Notes: generated by a model not told the origin, from the sequence alone. DNA of 17,575 nucleotides from an uncultured Chloroflexota bacterium (GCA_937876225.1 CALFIC010000091.1:1-17575), one strand, 5' to 3'; numbered from the stretch's first letter, positions 7,589-14,085 are shown. Program-made: numbers and translations.

Positions 7589-8389
7589 GTGCAACTCACC
7601 AATGCCGTCATCATTGTCACCGGTGCGAGTGCCGGCATTGGGCAGGCCTGTGCCATCGCCCTCGCCCAGCACGGCGCCCATGTCATCTGTGTGGCGCGGC
7701 GTCATGAACGCTTGCTGGCACTACAACAAACCCTGCCCGGTCAGCACGCCATCTACGCCGGCGACATCAGCGACCCTGCCACCATGCCAGCAGTCGTGGC
7801 GCTCGCCCTCGCACAATTTGGGCGCCTCGACGCCATCATCTGCAATGCCGGCGTCGGACTGAGTATGCCGGTGGCGCAGTTGCAGTGGGATGATGTGGTA
7901 CGCTGTATGAATGTCAATGTAGGTGGGGTATTAGCCGGTATTCAGGCCGTATTACCGCATTTTATGGCCAAAAAATCAGGGGCAATTGTGGTGATTTCGT
8001 CGGTGGTAGGGGTACATGCATTGCCCTACAACGGCGGCTATGCCGCCAGCAAAGGAGCGCTTGAGCGCATGTGTGAGGCCTTGCGCATCGAATTACGTGG
8101 TAGTGGAGTCAAGCTCACCGTCGTACGTCCTGGTACCGTCCAAAGCGAGTTTTTCAGCCAGCGTATGGGAGCAAACCACGAAGTACGGCGCACGCGCACC
8201 CAGGGCATCCCCGCCAGCCAAGTCGCCACACAGATTGTTAGCGCGCTCAGGCACCATCCTCGAGTTGTATATACGCGCTGGCAAGACCGCATGTTGTTAT
8301 GGGGCAGTGCACTTTTCCCCAATCTGGCAGATGGCGTGTTGGCCCGCATGATTGGTTGGCAGGACGATGATTCTGCCCGTTCCCACTAA
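7589..8389 (+). CDS. Short-chain dehydrogenase/reductase (classical SDR)
   Basis: A 266-residue NAD(P)-dependent oxidoreductase. TGASAGIG (11-18) is the cofactor-binding glycine motif, CARR (residues 34-38) follows beta-2 with arginines that would favour NADP, NAG stands at 86-88, the catalytic serine is in VVISS (134-138), and Y151/K155 form YAASK. PGTVQSEF (181-188) is the usual post-catalytic loop. The GTG at 7589 leaves two codons before the first beta strand and has only a weak AAAAGAG upstream. TACAAT at 7545-7550 could be a -10, or the gene may be read through from the glycosyltransferase. The substrate is not identifiable. A convergent hairpin lies downstream. Confidence 0.88.
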   Translation: MQLTNAVIIVTGASAGIGQACAIALAQHGAHVICVARRHERLLALQQTLPGQHAIYAGDISDPATMPAVVALALAQFGRLDAIICNAGVGLSMPVAQLQWDDVVRCMNVNVGGVLAGIQAVLPHFMAKKSGAIVVISSVVGVHALPYNGGYAASKGALERMCEALRIELRGSGVKLTVVRPGTVQSEFFSQRMGANHEVRRTRTQGIPASQVATQIVSALRHHPRVVYTRWQDRMLLWGSALFPNLADGVLARMIGWQDDDSARSH

Positions 8390-8445
8390 TTATTTTACAA
8401 AAAAACTCCAGCGCCGCGTGAATAGCACTGCACAACCACACAATC

Positions 8446-8478
8446 ACGCCCCGTAACGCTGTATGCGTTACGGGGCGT
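8446..8478. terminator. Strong bidirectional hairpin between SDR and csoR-like genes
   Basis: ACGCCCCGTAACGC and its exact complement form a 14-bp stem around TGTAT. It lies 56 bases after the SDR stop and 12 bases beyond the end of the convergent repressor gene. Neither side has a clean U-tract, but stem strength and position between convergent genes support a terminator role. Confidence 0.65.
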
Positions 8479-8490
8479 AATCGACCAACA

Positions 8491-8769
8491 CTAGCGCGAC
8501 GCGCGCAACAACGCCAACAACCGCGCAACCTCATCGGCGGCAATACTACCATCGCCACACAACGATTCTTGGGCGCAACGCTCGGCCAAAGCAGTACTCA
8601 CACTCGTCACCGCAGCACGTACTGCAGCCAGTTGCGTAATCACATCGTGACAATCACGCCCATCACTGAGCATACGTTGCACACCGCGAATTTGGCCTTC
8701 GATGCGATTGAGACGCATTACTACGTCGGCACGGGCATCATCGCTCAGCTGAAAAGAAGTGTCAGCCAC
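8491..8769 (-). CDS. CsoR/RcnR/CstR-family transcriptional repressor
   Basis: A 92-residue all-helical repressor of the DUF156 family, which binds C/G-rich palindromes and lets go when its sensor residues bind metal, sulfane sulfur or aldehyde. RLNRIEGQIRGVQRML (residues 19-34) is the family signature. C40 occupies the invariant cysteine site. The site 25 residues later, histidine in copper, nickel and formaldehyde sensors, is C65; the site at +29, cysteine in CsoR and CstR, is serine, with C71 two residues further on. The ligand set is thus Cys-Cys with a displaced third Cys. The GTG at 8769 is chosen because GAGGTGG lies 4 bases upstream and the length then fits the family; a longer frame would run into trxA. 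It starts 13 bases after the trxA stop, so the two are cotranscribed, and a matching operator lies at the trxA promoter. The signal sensed is unknown. Confidence 0.9.
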   Translation of the reverse strand: MADTSFQLSDDARADVVMRLNRIEGQIRGVQRMLSDGRDCHDVITQLAAVRAAVTSVSTALAERCAQESLCGDGSIAADEVARLLALLRASR

Positions 8770-8773
8770 GATT

Positions 8774-8780
8774 CCACCTC
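8774..8780 (-). promoter_or_regulatory. Shine-Dalgarno site of the csoR-like gene
   Basis: GAGGTGG on the - strand, 4 bases before GTG at 8769, fixes a 92-residue product instead of a 116-residue reading that overlaps trxA. Confidence 0.7.
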
Positions 8781-8782
8781 GA

Positions 8783-9112
8783 TTAGGAATTGGCAACGGT
8801 TTCAAAATCGCGCTTGAGCTCTGATTTGGGTTTGACGCCAATCACCCGTTGCACTTCTTTGCCACCCTTAAAGAAAATCATCGTTGGAATGGCTTGCACA
8901 CCCAATTGAGCGGCATACTTTGATGATTCATCAGTGTTGACCTTGATGACTTGGACTTTGCCCGTGTATTCGCCGGCCAATTCTTCGAGAATAGGGGCGA
9001 CGGCACGACATGGGCCACACCATGGTGCCCAAAAATCTACCAATACTGGTGTATCTGATTGCAATACTTTCGCTTCGAACTCGGCATCACTAATGTTGAC
9101 GACGTTACCCAT
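8783..9112 (-). CDS. trxA: Thioredoxin
   Basis: A 109-residue cytoplasmic thioredoxin, which reduces protein disulfides and is recharged by thioredoxin reductase. DFWAPWCGPC places the active-site WCGPC at 31-35, and the cis-proline loop AIPT is at 74-77; length and layout are typical. The ATG has GGAGT 9 bases upstream. It is the first gene of an operon with the CsoR-family repressor 13 bases downstream. A consensus promoter (TTGACA, 18 bases, TACAAT) with a CsoR-type operator precedes it, so expression is probably tied to whatever the repressor senses. This may be a specialised thioredoxin and not the only housekeeping one. Confidence 0.96.
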   Translation of the reverse strand: MGNVVNISDAEFEAKVLQSDTPVLVDFWAPWCGPCRAVAPILEELAGEYTGKVQVIKVNTDESSKYAAQLGVQAIPTMIFFKGGKEVQRVIGVKPKSELKRDFETVANS

Positions 9113-9137
9113 GTTGCATTACTCCATTTCATTTATT

Positions 9138-9166
9138 CAATATACCCCCCGGGGGTAGGTATATTG
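9138..9166. promoter_or_regulatory. CsoR-type operator at the trxA promoter
   Basis: The core TACCCCCCGGGGGTA (9143-9157) is the C/G-rich palindrome flanked by TA that CsoR-family repressors recognise. Around it lies a second inverted repeat, CAATATACC (9138-9146) and GGTATATTG (9158-9166), centred two bases away. The core starts 6 bases downstream of the trxA -10 and covers the expected start of transcription. The family member encoded in the same operon is the obvious binder; that link is inference. Confidence 0.8.
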
Positions 9167-9192
9167 TAGTATAATAGGCCATCGGTTGTCAA
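9163..9192 (-). promoter_or_regulatory. trxA-csoR operon promoter
   Basis: On the - strand, TTGACA (9187-9192) and TACAAT (9163-9168) are separated by 18 bases. The start of transcription would fall near 9156, inside the palindrome, giving a leader of about 45 bases before the trxA ATG. Confidence 0.75.
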
Positions 9193-9243
9193 GACATGTG
9201 GGGAATGCGGTACACATGCACATTGCGGATTTTGCAATTGCGT

Positions 9244-9272
9244 TTGACATCAGCCACGACAATCGGTATACT
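9244..9272 (+). promoter_or_regulatory. Promoter of the rplU-rpmA-rpmE operon
   Basis: TTGACA (9244-9249) and TATACT (9267-9272) with exactly 17 bases between them form the best sigma70-type promoter in the window. The transcript should begin near 9279, leaving a leader of about 97 bases before rplU. Together with the trxA promoter it makes the 9113-9375 gap a divergent control region. Confidence 0.82.
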
Positions 9273-9287
9273 AAACGTTGGTAATTT

Positions 9288-9349
9288 AATCCACTATTTT
9301 GAGTGGATTTAGTCATTTGAAGTTGCGGCGCCAACGGTTTTGCCGTTGG
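9288..9349 (+). promoter_or_regulatory. Two-hairpin leader of the rplU operon
   Basis: AATCCACT/AGTGGATT (9288-9295 with 9302-9309) and CCAACGG/CCGTTGG (9331-9337 with 9343-9349) can form two stems in the leader, the second ending 15 bases before the rplU ribosome site. Structured leaders are common in ribosomal protein operons and can mediate feedback. No match to a named leader family could be established here, and no U-run follows either stem. Confidence 0.45.
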
Positions 9350-9363
9350 GAAATGCAGCGGCA

Positions 9364-9369
9364 AGGGAG
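9364..9369 (+). promoter_or_regulatory. Shine-Dalgarno site choosing the TTG start of rplU
   Basis: AGGGAG lies 6 bases before TTG at 9376. That start gives the canonical L21 N-terminus (MYAIIRDRG); the frame also opens 12 codons earlier, but that region is the leader hairpin. Confidence 0.75.
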
Positions 9370-9375
9370 AAGACG

Positions 9376-9762
9376 TTGTACGCCATCATACGAGATCGCG
9401 GTATGCAATACCGCGTACAAGAGGGGCAAGTGCTCGACATTGCCCTGCAGAGTGAAGCCGCAGCCGGCAGTGAAATTGTATTGAACGAAGTATTGTTAGT
9501 CGGTGGTGAGCAGACAGTCGTCGGTGCACCATTAGTGGCAGGCGCACAGGTAACCGTCAAGGTTGTCGGACTTGTCCAAGACGACAAAATCGTCGTATTT
9601 CGTTACAAGAGCAAGAAGCGCTATCGCCGACGCACAGGACATCGCCAAGATTTGACTCGGGTGCAAGTCACCAAGATCGAAGTAGGCGTGACTGTTGCTG
9701 AAGTAGTCGAAGAAGCCAAACCAGCCAAGAAGAGCCGCGCCAAGGCAGCCGCCAGCGCGTAA
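9376..9762 (+). CDS. rplU: 50S ribosomal protein L21
   Basis: A 128-residue protein of the large ribosomal subunit that binds 23S rRNA. It shows the L21 layout: YAIIRDRGMQYRVQEGQ at the N-terminus, then VGAPLVAGAQVTVKV, and the basic RYKSKKRYRRRTGHRQ rRNA-binding loop with family motif KxRY-RRxxGHRQ, followed by TRVQVTKI. An extra lysine/alanine-rich tail of about 30 residues extends past the usual ~103-residue length. TTG is chosen as the start because of the ribosome site and homology. rpmA follows after 29 bases, the normal bacterial order. Confidence 0.96.
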   Translation: MYAIIRDRGMQYRVQEGQVLDIALQSEAAAGSEIVLNEVLLVGGEQTVVGAPLVAGAQVTVKVVGLVQDDKIVVFRYKSKKRYRRRTGHRQDLTRVQVTKIEVGVTVAEVVEEAKPAKKSRAKAAASA

Positions 9763-9791
9763 GTAGTGCGCATTTAAAGGAGTATGTCGTC

Positions 9792-10058
9792 ATGGCACAT
9801 AAGAAGGGTGTTGGTAGTTCACGCAACGGTCGTGACAGCAATCCAAAGATGTTGGGCGTGAAGCGTTTCGGCGGCGAAACCGTCGGTGCTGGTGAAGTCT
9901 TGATTCGCCAAAACGGCACCAAATTCAAGCCAGGCGAAAACGTCGGTTTGGGTCGCGATTACACCATCTACGCAATGATCCCAGGCAAAGTGGTGTTTGA
10001 GCAATACAGCCGCACCCAGAAACAAATCAGCGTGTACGCCATCGAGGCCGCACAGTAA
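9792..10058 (+). CDS. rpmA: 50S ribosomal protein L27
   Basis: An 88-residue large-subunit protein whose N-terminal tail reaches towards the peptidyl transferase centre. MAHKKGVGSSRNGRDS is the classic L27 start, followed by KMLGVKRFGGE, VLIRQNGTKF and GENVGLGRDYTIYA. The N-terminus has no cleavable Firmicutes-type extension. AAAGGAG lies 9 bases upstream of the ATG. The TAA stop overlaps the ribosome site of rpmE, so the two are translationally close. Confidence 0.98.
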   Translation: MAHKKGVGSSRNGRDSNPKMLGVKRFGGETVGAGEVLIRQNGTKFKPGENVGLGRDYTIYAMIPGKVVFEQYSRTQKQISVYAIEAAQ

Positions 10059-10068
10059 GGAGCATACG

Positions 10069-10317
10069 GTGAAGCAGGGAATTCATCCAAAAACCCATAA
10101 AACAGTATATACGTGTGCTGGTTGTGGGAGCACTTGGCCAACCGTATCGACCAAAGAATCGTTGCGCCTTGATGTTTGTTCGAAGTGCCACCCGTTTTAT
10201 ACGGGCGAGCAACGTTTGCTCGACACTGCTGGTCAAGTAGATCGCTTCATGAAGCGGTTGAAGAATAGCCAAGACCAACAAGCCGAAGCAGCCAAACGGA
10301 CCGAAAAGAAAAATTAA
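10069..10317 (+). CDS. rpmE: 50S ribosomal protein L31, zinc-binding type
   Basis: An 82-residue large-subunit protein. VKQGIHPKTHKTVYTC is the L31 N-terminus; CAGC and CSKC form the four-cysteine zinc site of the C+ type, and HPFYTGEQRLLDTAGQVDRFMKR is the conserved body (here split only by name, residues about 43-65). A lysine-rich tail of about 15 residues follows. The GTG start is fixed by AAGGAG 6 bases upstream, which overlaps the rpmA stop. Finding rpmE directly behind rpmA is a less usual arrangement than in Escherichia coli. A hairpin with a T-rich tail ends the operon. Confidence 0.95.
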   Translation: MKQGIHPKTHKTVYTCAGCGSTWPTVSTKESLRLDVCSKCHPFYTGEQRLLDTAGQVDRFMKRLKNSQDQQAEAAKRTEKKN

Positions 10318-10338
10318 TCCCCCACGGGGTTGACGTTG

Positions 10339-10376
10339 ACACGGTGGCGCATATGCGCCACCGTGTTTCGTTTTGT
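10339..10376 (+). terminator. Intrinsic terminator of the rplU-rpmA-rpmE operon
   Basis: ACACGGTGGCGC, an ATAT loop and the exact complement give a 12-bp stem (10339-10366), followed by TTCGTTTTGT. It lies 21 bases after the rpmE stop and points in the + direction. Confidence 0.82.
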
Positions 10377-10400
10377 ACGCTTCACATACCCTACAACAAA

Positions 10401-10439
10401 AACCCCCACGGTGTATGTATTCCATACACCGTGGGGGTT
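10401..10439 (-). terminator. Intrinsic terminator of the small - strand membrane-protein gene
   Basis: A perfect 17-bp stem (10401-10417 with 10423-10439) around a 5-base loop, followed on the - strand by TTTTTGTTG. It starts 11 bases past the stop at 10450. With the + strand terminator just left of it, it insulates the two convergent units. Confidence 0.87.
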
Positions 10440-10449
10440 ATACGAATAC

Positions 10450-10746
10450 CTACACCAGACCCGAGAAATGTACTGCCAACATCACAACCACGAGCAACGA
10501 CCCCCAGATAGCAATCCGGCGTAAATCGTGCGCAATTACATGATATTCAGCAGTATAATCAATAGAATCAGCGATGTTGCGTGCCAACACCCGCCGCGTC
10601 GTGCGGACGGTACGGGGGGCTTCAACAACATCCGCCACTACAACATTGCGCTCGGGAGCGTCATTAATGGGCGCTTCGGCGCGGCCTGTTACTGGCACGT
10701 TACGTGCATTCAGACGGCGGCGATCAGCGCGTGAAGGTCGTGCCAT
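10450..10746 (-). CDS. Small predicted tail-anchored membrane protein, function unknown
   Basis: A 98-residue protein I do not recognise. The N-terminus is strongly basic (MARPSRADRRRLNAR), the middle is polar and probably disordered, and residues about 78-97 (IAIWGSLLVVVMLAVHFSGL) form one membrane helix ending at the C-terminus, which suggests a tail anchor with a cytoplasmic basic domain. The segment IDYTAEYHVIAHDLRRIAI just before the helix looks like its most constrained part. ATG at 10746 is chosen because GGAG lies 6 bases upstream; a frame starting 5 codons earlier has no such site. It is a single-gene unit with its own extended -10 promoter and a strong terminator, which supports a real gene. 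The basic tail could bind nucleic acid or ribosomes, but that is only a guess. Confidence 0.8.
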   Translation of the reverse strand: MARPSRADRRRLNARNVPVTGRAEAPINDAPERNVVVADVVEAPRTVRTTRRVLARNIADSIDYTAEYHVIAHDLRRIAIWGSLLVVVMLAVHFSGLV

Positions 10747-10785
10747 GATGGACTCCGTCACTCACAGTATGCAAATTCTGCACTC

Positions 10786-10815
10786 TTGACGTATTATAGC
10801 ATACAGAATCAGAAT
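10786..10815 (+). promoter_or_regulatory. Possible promoter of the GT-C gene
   Basis: TTGACG (10786-10791) and CAGAAT (10810-10815) are 18 bases apart. The -10 is a weak match, and the site overlaps the divergent promoter on the other strand. Confidence 0.4.
10793..10801 (-). promoter_or_regulatory. Extended -10 promoter of the tail-anchored protein gene
   Basis: TGC-TATAAT on the - strand, a perfect -10 with the TGn extension and no good -35. Transcription would start near 10786, about 40 bases before the ATG at 10746. Confidence 0.65.
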
Positions 10816-10851
10816 GCACATAGACTTTTTTGACCACCTAAAGGATTATCG

Positions 10852-13083
10852 ATGCCAAACCGGAATACGTTCACCGCATACGTGATTGCGGTTGTAGCAA
10901 GCATCATACTGTTTGGTGGTATAACACTAATCCCTACCCATCATCATATTGACGTAGGGGGTTACGATAGTGCCTATGTGCAAGGTTTTTTTGATCAACA
11001 AGCCATCCCACCAGAATTTGCCCAACCTGGCACGGCCCGCTGGAGCGGCAGCGCTGCCGCCGTCATCATCCCCCAACTAGGCATACCAACCCAATTTCGC
11101 ATCACCCTCATTGCCCCTACGCCCAAACAATTGACTCTGCGCGCCAACAATGATATCACCATCAGTAGCACAGCAGTCACCACACAATGGCAAACAATTT
11201 CGGGGACGATCAACGGCGGACAAACCAAACCATTCTCTGTATTTATTACATTCGATGCGCCAACAGCCCCTTGGCAAAAAGGTGACCTCCGTCAAGTAGG
11301 GGTTTTGGTTGACAGCATTGATGTCTGGACACCGTGGTTTGCCACGCCCTACCCCGCGCAGATAATATGGGTCGGCTTATTTAGTCTACTCCTCGGCATC
11401 TGGACAAAACCACTTTTAACCCGCAAATATTGGTATATCACCACGATAATTTCACCCGCAGTACTCGCAGCAATTACCTGGCGTTGGCAATTACCCTACC
11501 CCTACCCCCTCCCGAGTAGTTTAGCCTATGCCAGTGGTATCGTTGCCGGACTCATCGTGGTACGCAGCTGGCCAGTCATCGCCCAACGCTGGCCATGGTG
11601 GAGTGACGTTGTGGTAGGGGTTAGCGTGAGTTGGTGGTGGGGCACGTTAATCTGGGCACAACGTACGCACGTGACGTTAGCAGTGCCTGGTGTCGAAAAA
11701 GACTTCCGCTCGTTTGTCACCCGCAGCGACACCCTCGCCCATGTCTTGCAAGCCGATCCTTTTTACAATCTTGGCTACCCATTGATTTTGTGGGCGATCC
11801 AACAGCTGAGTCACACCAGCGCATTTGATGCCGCACGGTGGTGGGCTGTTGCGGTCGCAGGACTCGCACTCCTCAGTAGTTGGTGGCTAGCGCGCACACT
11901 GGTTGGACGGGGCTGGGATGCACTGATGGTGCTCTGTGTGGCAGGGAGTGGGTTATTTGTCCAATACAGCCTGCTCATCGGCAGCGACATGACCTTCACC
12001 TGGTTATGCACATTGACCATTGCCTTCATCATCTATGCACCACAGCGGTCGCAATGGTGGTGGCTCGGGGCTGGTCTGAGCGCCGGTGCCGCCTACCTCG
12101 TCCGTCACACAGGTCTGGTACTTTGCCTGACCTGCCTCGGCTGGATGATATACCAACAACGCTACGCTACACTCACATGGCGTCAGATTGGGCTTTTTTG
12201 TGGCGGAATGGTGCTGATTGCGTTACCGCAATTATGGGTGAATTTCCGCGATACGGGCATGTTGCTATTTAATTATCAAGCCAAAAATAGTTGGTTGGCC
12301 GTCTACGGCAATTTGGATTGGGGCAGGTGGGGTGACGTCCCTGATTCGATTGCACTGACCACCGTCATCCTCAATAATCCGAGTCAATTTATTACCTCTT
12401 GGTGGCAAAACGTCAGTCAGGTCATTGGTAGCGGCTCTACCAATACTGAATTCGAACGCGCCATCTGGCAACGCCTGCTCAGTGTGCCAGCAAACTGGGC
12501 CAGTGTGGCCGGAATCGTGGCAATGATTCCCGTGGTATGGCAACGACGGTTGGGCCGCAACGGCGAATTGCTCCTACTCTGGGCAGGATTATTTGTGGCA
12601 ATCTCAGCAATTGCCTTTATTTTGCCGCGCTTCTTGTTGCCATTGGTAATCGTGGCTGCGTATACCGCCACATGGGTAGTACAACGTTACCATACGGCAT
12701 TTCGGATTGGCTGGCGGGCATTCATTCTCGCTACTATTTGTCTATGGCAATTCAGTAGTATCACTACCACTACGCAAACCACCCTTAGCCAACAACCAGC
12801 CGATGAACAAGCCGTATTGCAATACCTTGTAGAGCACCATCCCTCCGCCCGCCTGGCGTTTGCCGCCCCTAGTGAAAGTCCAATTGGCAAATATTCGGCC
12901 TTGTCGCAACAACGGGTCCACCGCACCACTATTGCATTGGTTGATATGCCTGCATTATGCCAGAGCAAGCCAGATTTGGTAGTATGGTCGACAGAACTCC
13001 AAGACCCACCCCGCTACCCGATTGAATGGCAGAGCGGACGATATATTGTGTTTGCTGGCGCATTGTGTGATTCCATCAACTGA
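10852..13083 (+). CDS. Multi-span GT-C-like membrane glycosyltransferase
   Basis: A 743-residue membrane protein. A first helix (about residues 9-28) is followed by a ~130-residue soluble, strand-rich domain predicted outside the membrane, then about ten hydrophobic segments between residue 165 and about 615, and a soluble C-terminal domain. The arrangement, and a loop with KDFRSF (D284) followed by DPFYNLGYPLILW, recall GT39/GT-C enzymes, which take a sugar from a polyprenyl phosphate and transfer it outside the membrane. No clean DD/ED catalytic pair was pinned down, so the family call is provisional. AAAGGA 6 bases upstream supports the ATG. Neighbours downstream (a polyprenyl-phosphate sugar synthase-like GT2 and a UPF0104 protein) fit a shared lipid-linked sugar pathway. 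It is separated from them by 99 bases with a separate promoter. Confidence 0.75.
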   Translation: MPNRNTFTAYVIAVVASIILFGGITLIPTHHHIDVGGYDSAYVQGFFDQQAIPPEFAQPGTARWSGSAAAVIIPQLGIPTQFRITLIAPTPKQLTLRANNDITISSTAVTTQWQTISGTINGGQTKPFSVFITFDAPTAPWQKGDLRQVGVLVDSIDVWTPWFATPYPAQIIWVGLFSLLLGIWTKPLLTRKYWYITTIISPAVLAAITWRWQLPYPYPLPSSLAYASGIVAGLIVVRSWPVIAQRWPWWSDVVVGVSVSWWWGTLIWAQRTHVTLAVPGVEKDFRSFVTRSDTLAHVLQADPFYNLGYPLILWAIQQLSHTSAFDAARWWAVAVAGLALLSSWWLARTLVGRGWDALMVLCVAGSGLFVQYSLLIGSDMTFTWLCTLTIAFIIYAPQRSQWWWLGAGLSAGAAYLVRHTGLVLCLTCLGWMIYQQRYATLTWRQIGLFCGGMVLIALPQLWVNFRDTGMLLFNYQAKNSWLAVYGNLDWGRWGDVPDSIALTTVILNNPSQFITSWWQNVSQVIGSGSTNTEFERAIWQRLLSVPANWASVAGIVAMIPVVWQRRLGRNGELLLLWAGLFVAISAIAFILPRFLLPLVIVAAYTATWVVQRYHTAFRIGWRAFILATICLWQFSSITTTTQTTLSQQPADEQAVLQYLVEHHPSARLAFAAPSESPIGKYSALSQQRVHRTTIALVDMPALCQSKPDLVVWSTELQDPPRYPIEWQSGRYIVFAGALCDSIN

Positions 13084-13116
13084 AATCATTGCTGACAATA
13101 GCGCTAAGAATGAATT

Positions 13117-13125
13117 TGGTATAAT
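13117..13125 (+). promoter_or_regulatory. Extended -10 promoter of the GT2 gene cluster
   Basis: TGG-TATAAT, a perfect -10 with TGn extension, lies 57 bases before the ATG at 13183. A -35 at normal distance is not apparent. It would drive the GT2, UPF0104 and lipoprotein genes as one transcript. Confidence 0.68.
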
Positions 13126-13182
13126 GCAATCAGTAATGCGTTCGCGCAGTTTTTGTGATGGTAGAAACCGCAAGGGGGTTGC

Positions 13183-14085
13183 ATGTCAGAGCCACAACGT
13201 TGGCCGTTTACGATTAGTGTGGTTATCCCAGCCCACAACGAAACCCACACTATTGCCGAAGTAGTCCGCGGTGTGACCCAAGTCGTACCCGATGCCGAAA
13301 TCATCGTGGTCGACGATGCCTCGAGTGACGATACCGCCAACAAAGCCGAACAAGCCGGGGCTACCGTCATCCGCCGTCCACACAATGTGGGGAATGGTGC
13401 GGGCGTCAAAACTGGCGTACGAGCAGCCCATGGTGAAGTCGTCGTCATCCTTGATGCCGACGGCCAACACAACCCCGCCGATATGCCCAAATTACTCCAA
13501 TATATTGGTCCATACGACATGGTAATTGGTGAGCGTAACCGTGCCGGTCAACAAAACACCACCCGTTGGTTGGGCAACACCATCCTCAATCGTCTAGGCA
13601 GTTTTTTGATCGAAATGGATATGCGTGACTTGACCTCGGGCTACCGCGCCATGCGCCGCGATGTCATGATTGAATTCCTGCACTTGCTCCCCAACAAAAT
13701 GTCGTGGCCGACCACCAGTGCCTTGGCGTTTGCGAAAGCGGGCTATCATATCCGCTTTGAGCCAATTCCCGTCGCACCCCGCCGTACTGGCCACAGCGCC
13801 CAAAAGCTTCTGCGCAATGGATTCCGTTTTACGGGAATTATTTTGCGTATCACCACGTTGTTTGCGCCGATGCGGATCTTTTTCCCAGTGTCACTCACGA
13901 TGAGCATCTTGAGTCTTTTGTCGTTTTTGTTGAGTTATTTTGTCACCGATATCGGGCGCTTACGCATCCCCAATTCGGCAGTCGCGTTATTTGTGGGTGG
14001 GGTGGTTGTTTTCATGTTTGGATTACTCGCCGAACAAATCGCCGGCTTGCGCTTCCAACGCCGTGACCAGTTGGAGAAACGCTAA
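13183..14085 (+). CDS. GT2 glycosyltransferase, polyprenyl-phosphate mannose/glucose synthase-like
   Basis: A 300-residue GT-A enzyme predicted to transfer a sugar from a nucleotide donor to a polyprenyl phosphate on the inner membrane face. SVVIPAHNE (12-20) starts the fold, IVVDDASSDDT (41-51) binds the nucleotide, ILDADGQHNPADM (89-101) holds the metal-binding DAD, and LTSGYRAMRR (150-159) is the acceptor-side loop. RRTGHSAQK resembles the R-x-G-x-S segment of dolichyl-phosphate mannose synthases. Two helices (about 226-250 and 264-285) anchor the C-terminus. AAGGGGG lies 4 bases before the ATG. Its stop overlaps the next ATG (TAATG), so it is coupled to the UPF0104 gene. Sugar identity is not decidable. 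Confidence 0.9.
   Translation: MSEPQRWPFTISVVIPAHNETHTIAEVVRGVTQVVPDAEIIVVDDASSDDTANKAEQAGATVIRRPHNVGNGAGVKTGVRAAHGEVVVILDADGQHNPADMPKLLQYIGPYDMVIGERNRAGQQNTTRWLGNTILNRLGSFLIEMDMRDLTSGYRAMRRDVMIEFLHLLPNKMSWPTTSALAFAKAGYHIRFEPIPVAPRRTGHSAQKLLRNGFRFTGIILRITTLFAPMRIFFPVSLTMSILSLLSFLLSYFVTDIGRLRIPNSAVALFVGGVVVFMFGLLAEQIAGLRFQRRDQLEKR

Noticed and set aside
8490..8841. A 116-residue version of the CsoR-family protein
   Set aside because: It would overlap the end of trxA and add a non-family N-terminus; the GTG with GAGGTGG upstream gives the normal family length.
10027..10425. A 132-codon - strand frame over rpmE and the terminators
   Set aside because: It reads through two terminator hairpins and is antisense to a ribosomal protein gene.
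13104..13520. A 138-codon - strand frame over the GT2 start
   Set aside because: It covers the GT2 promoter and N-terminus on the opposite strand, with no supporting start signal or recognisable product.
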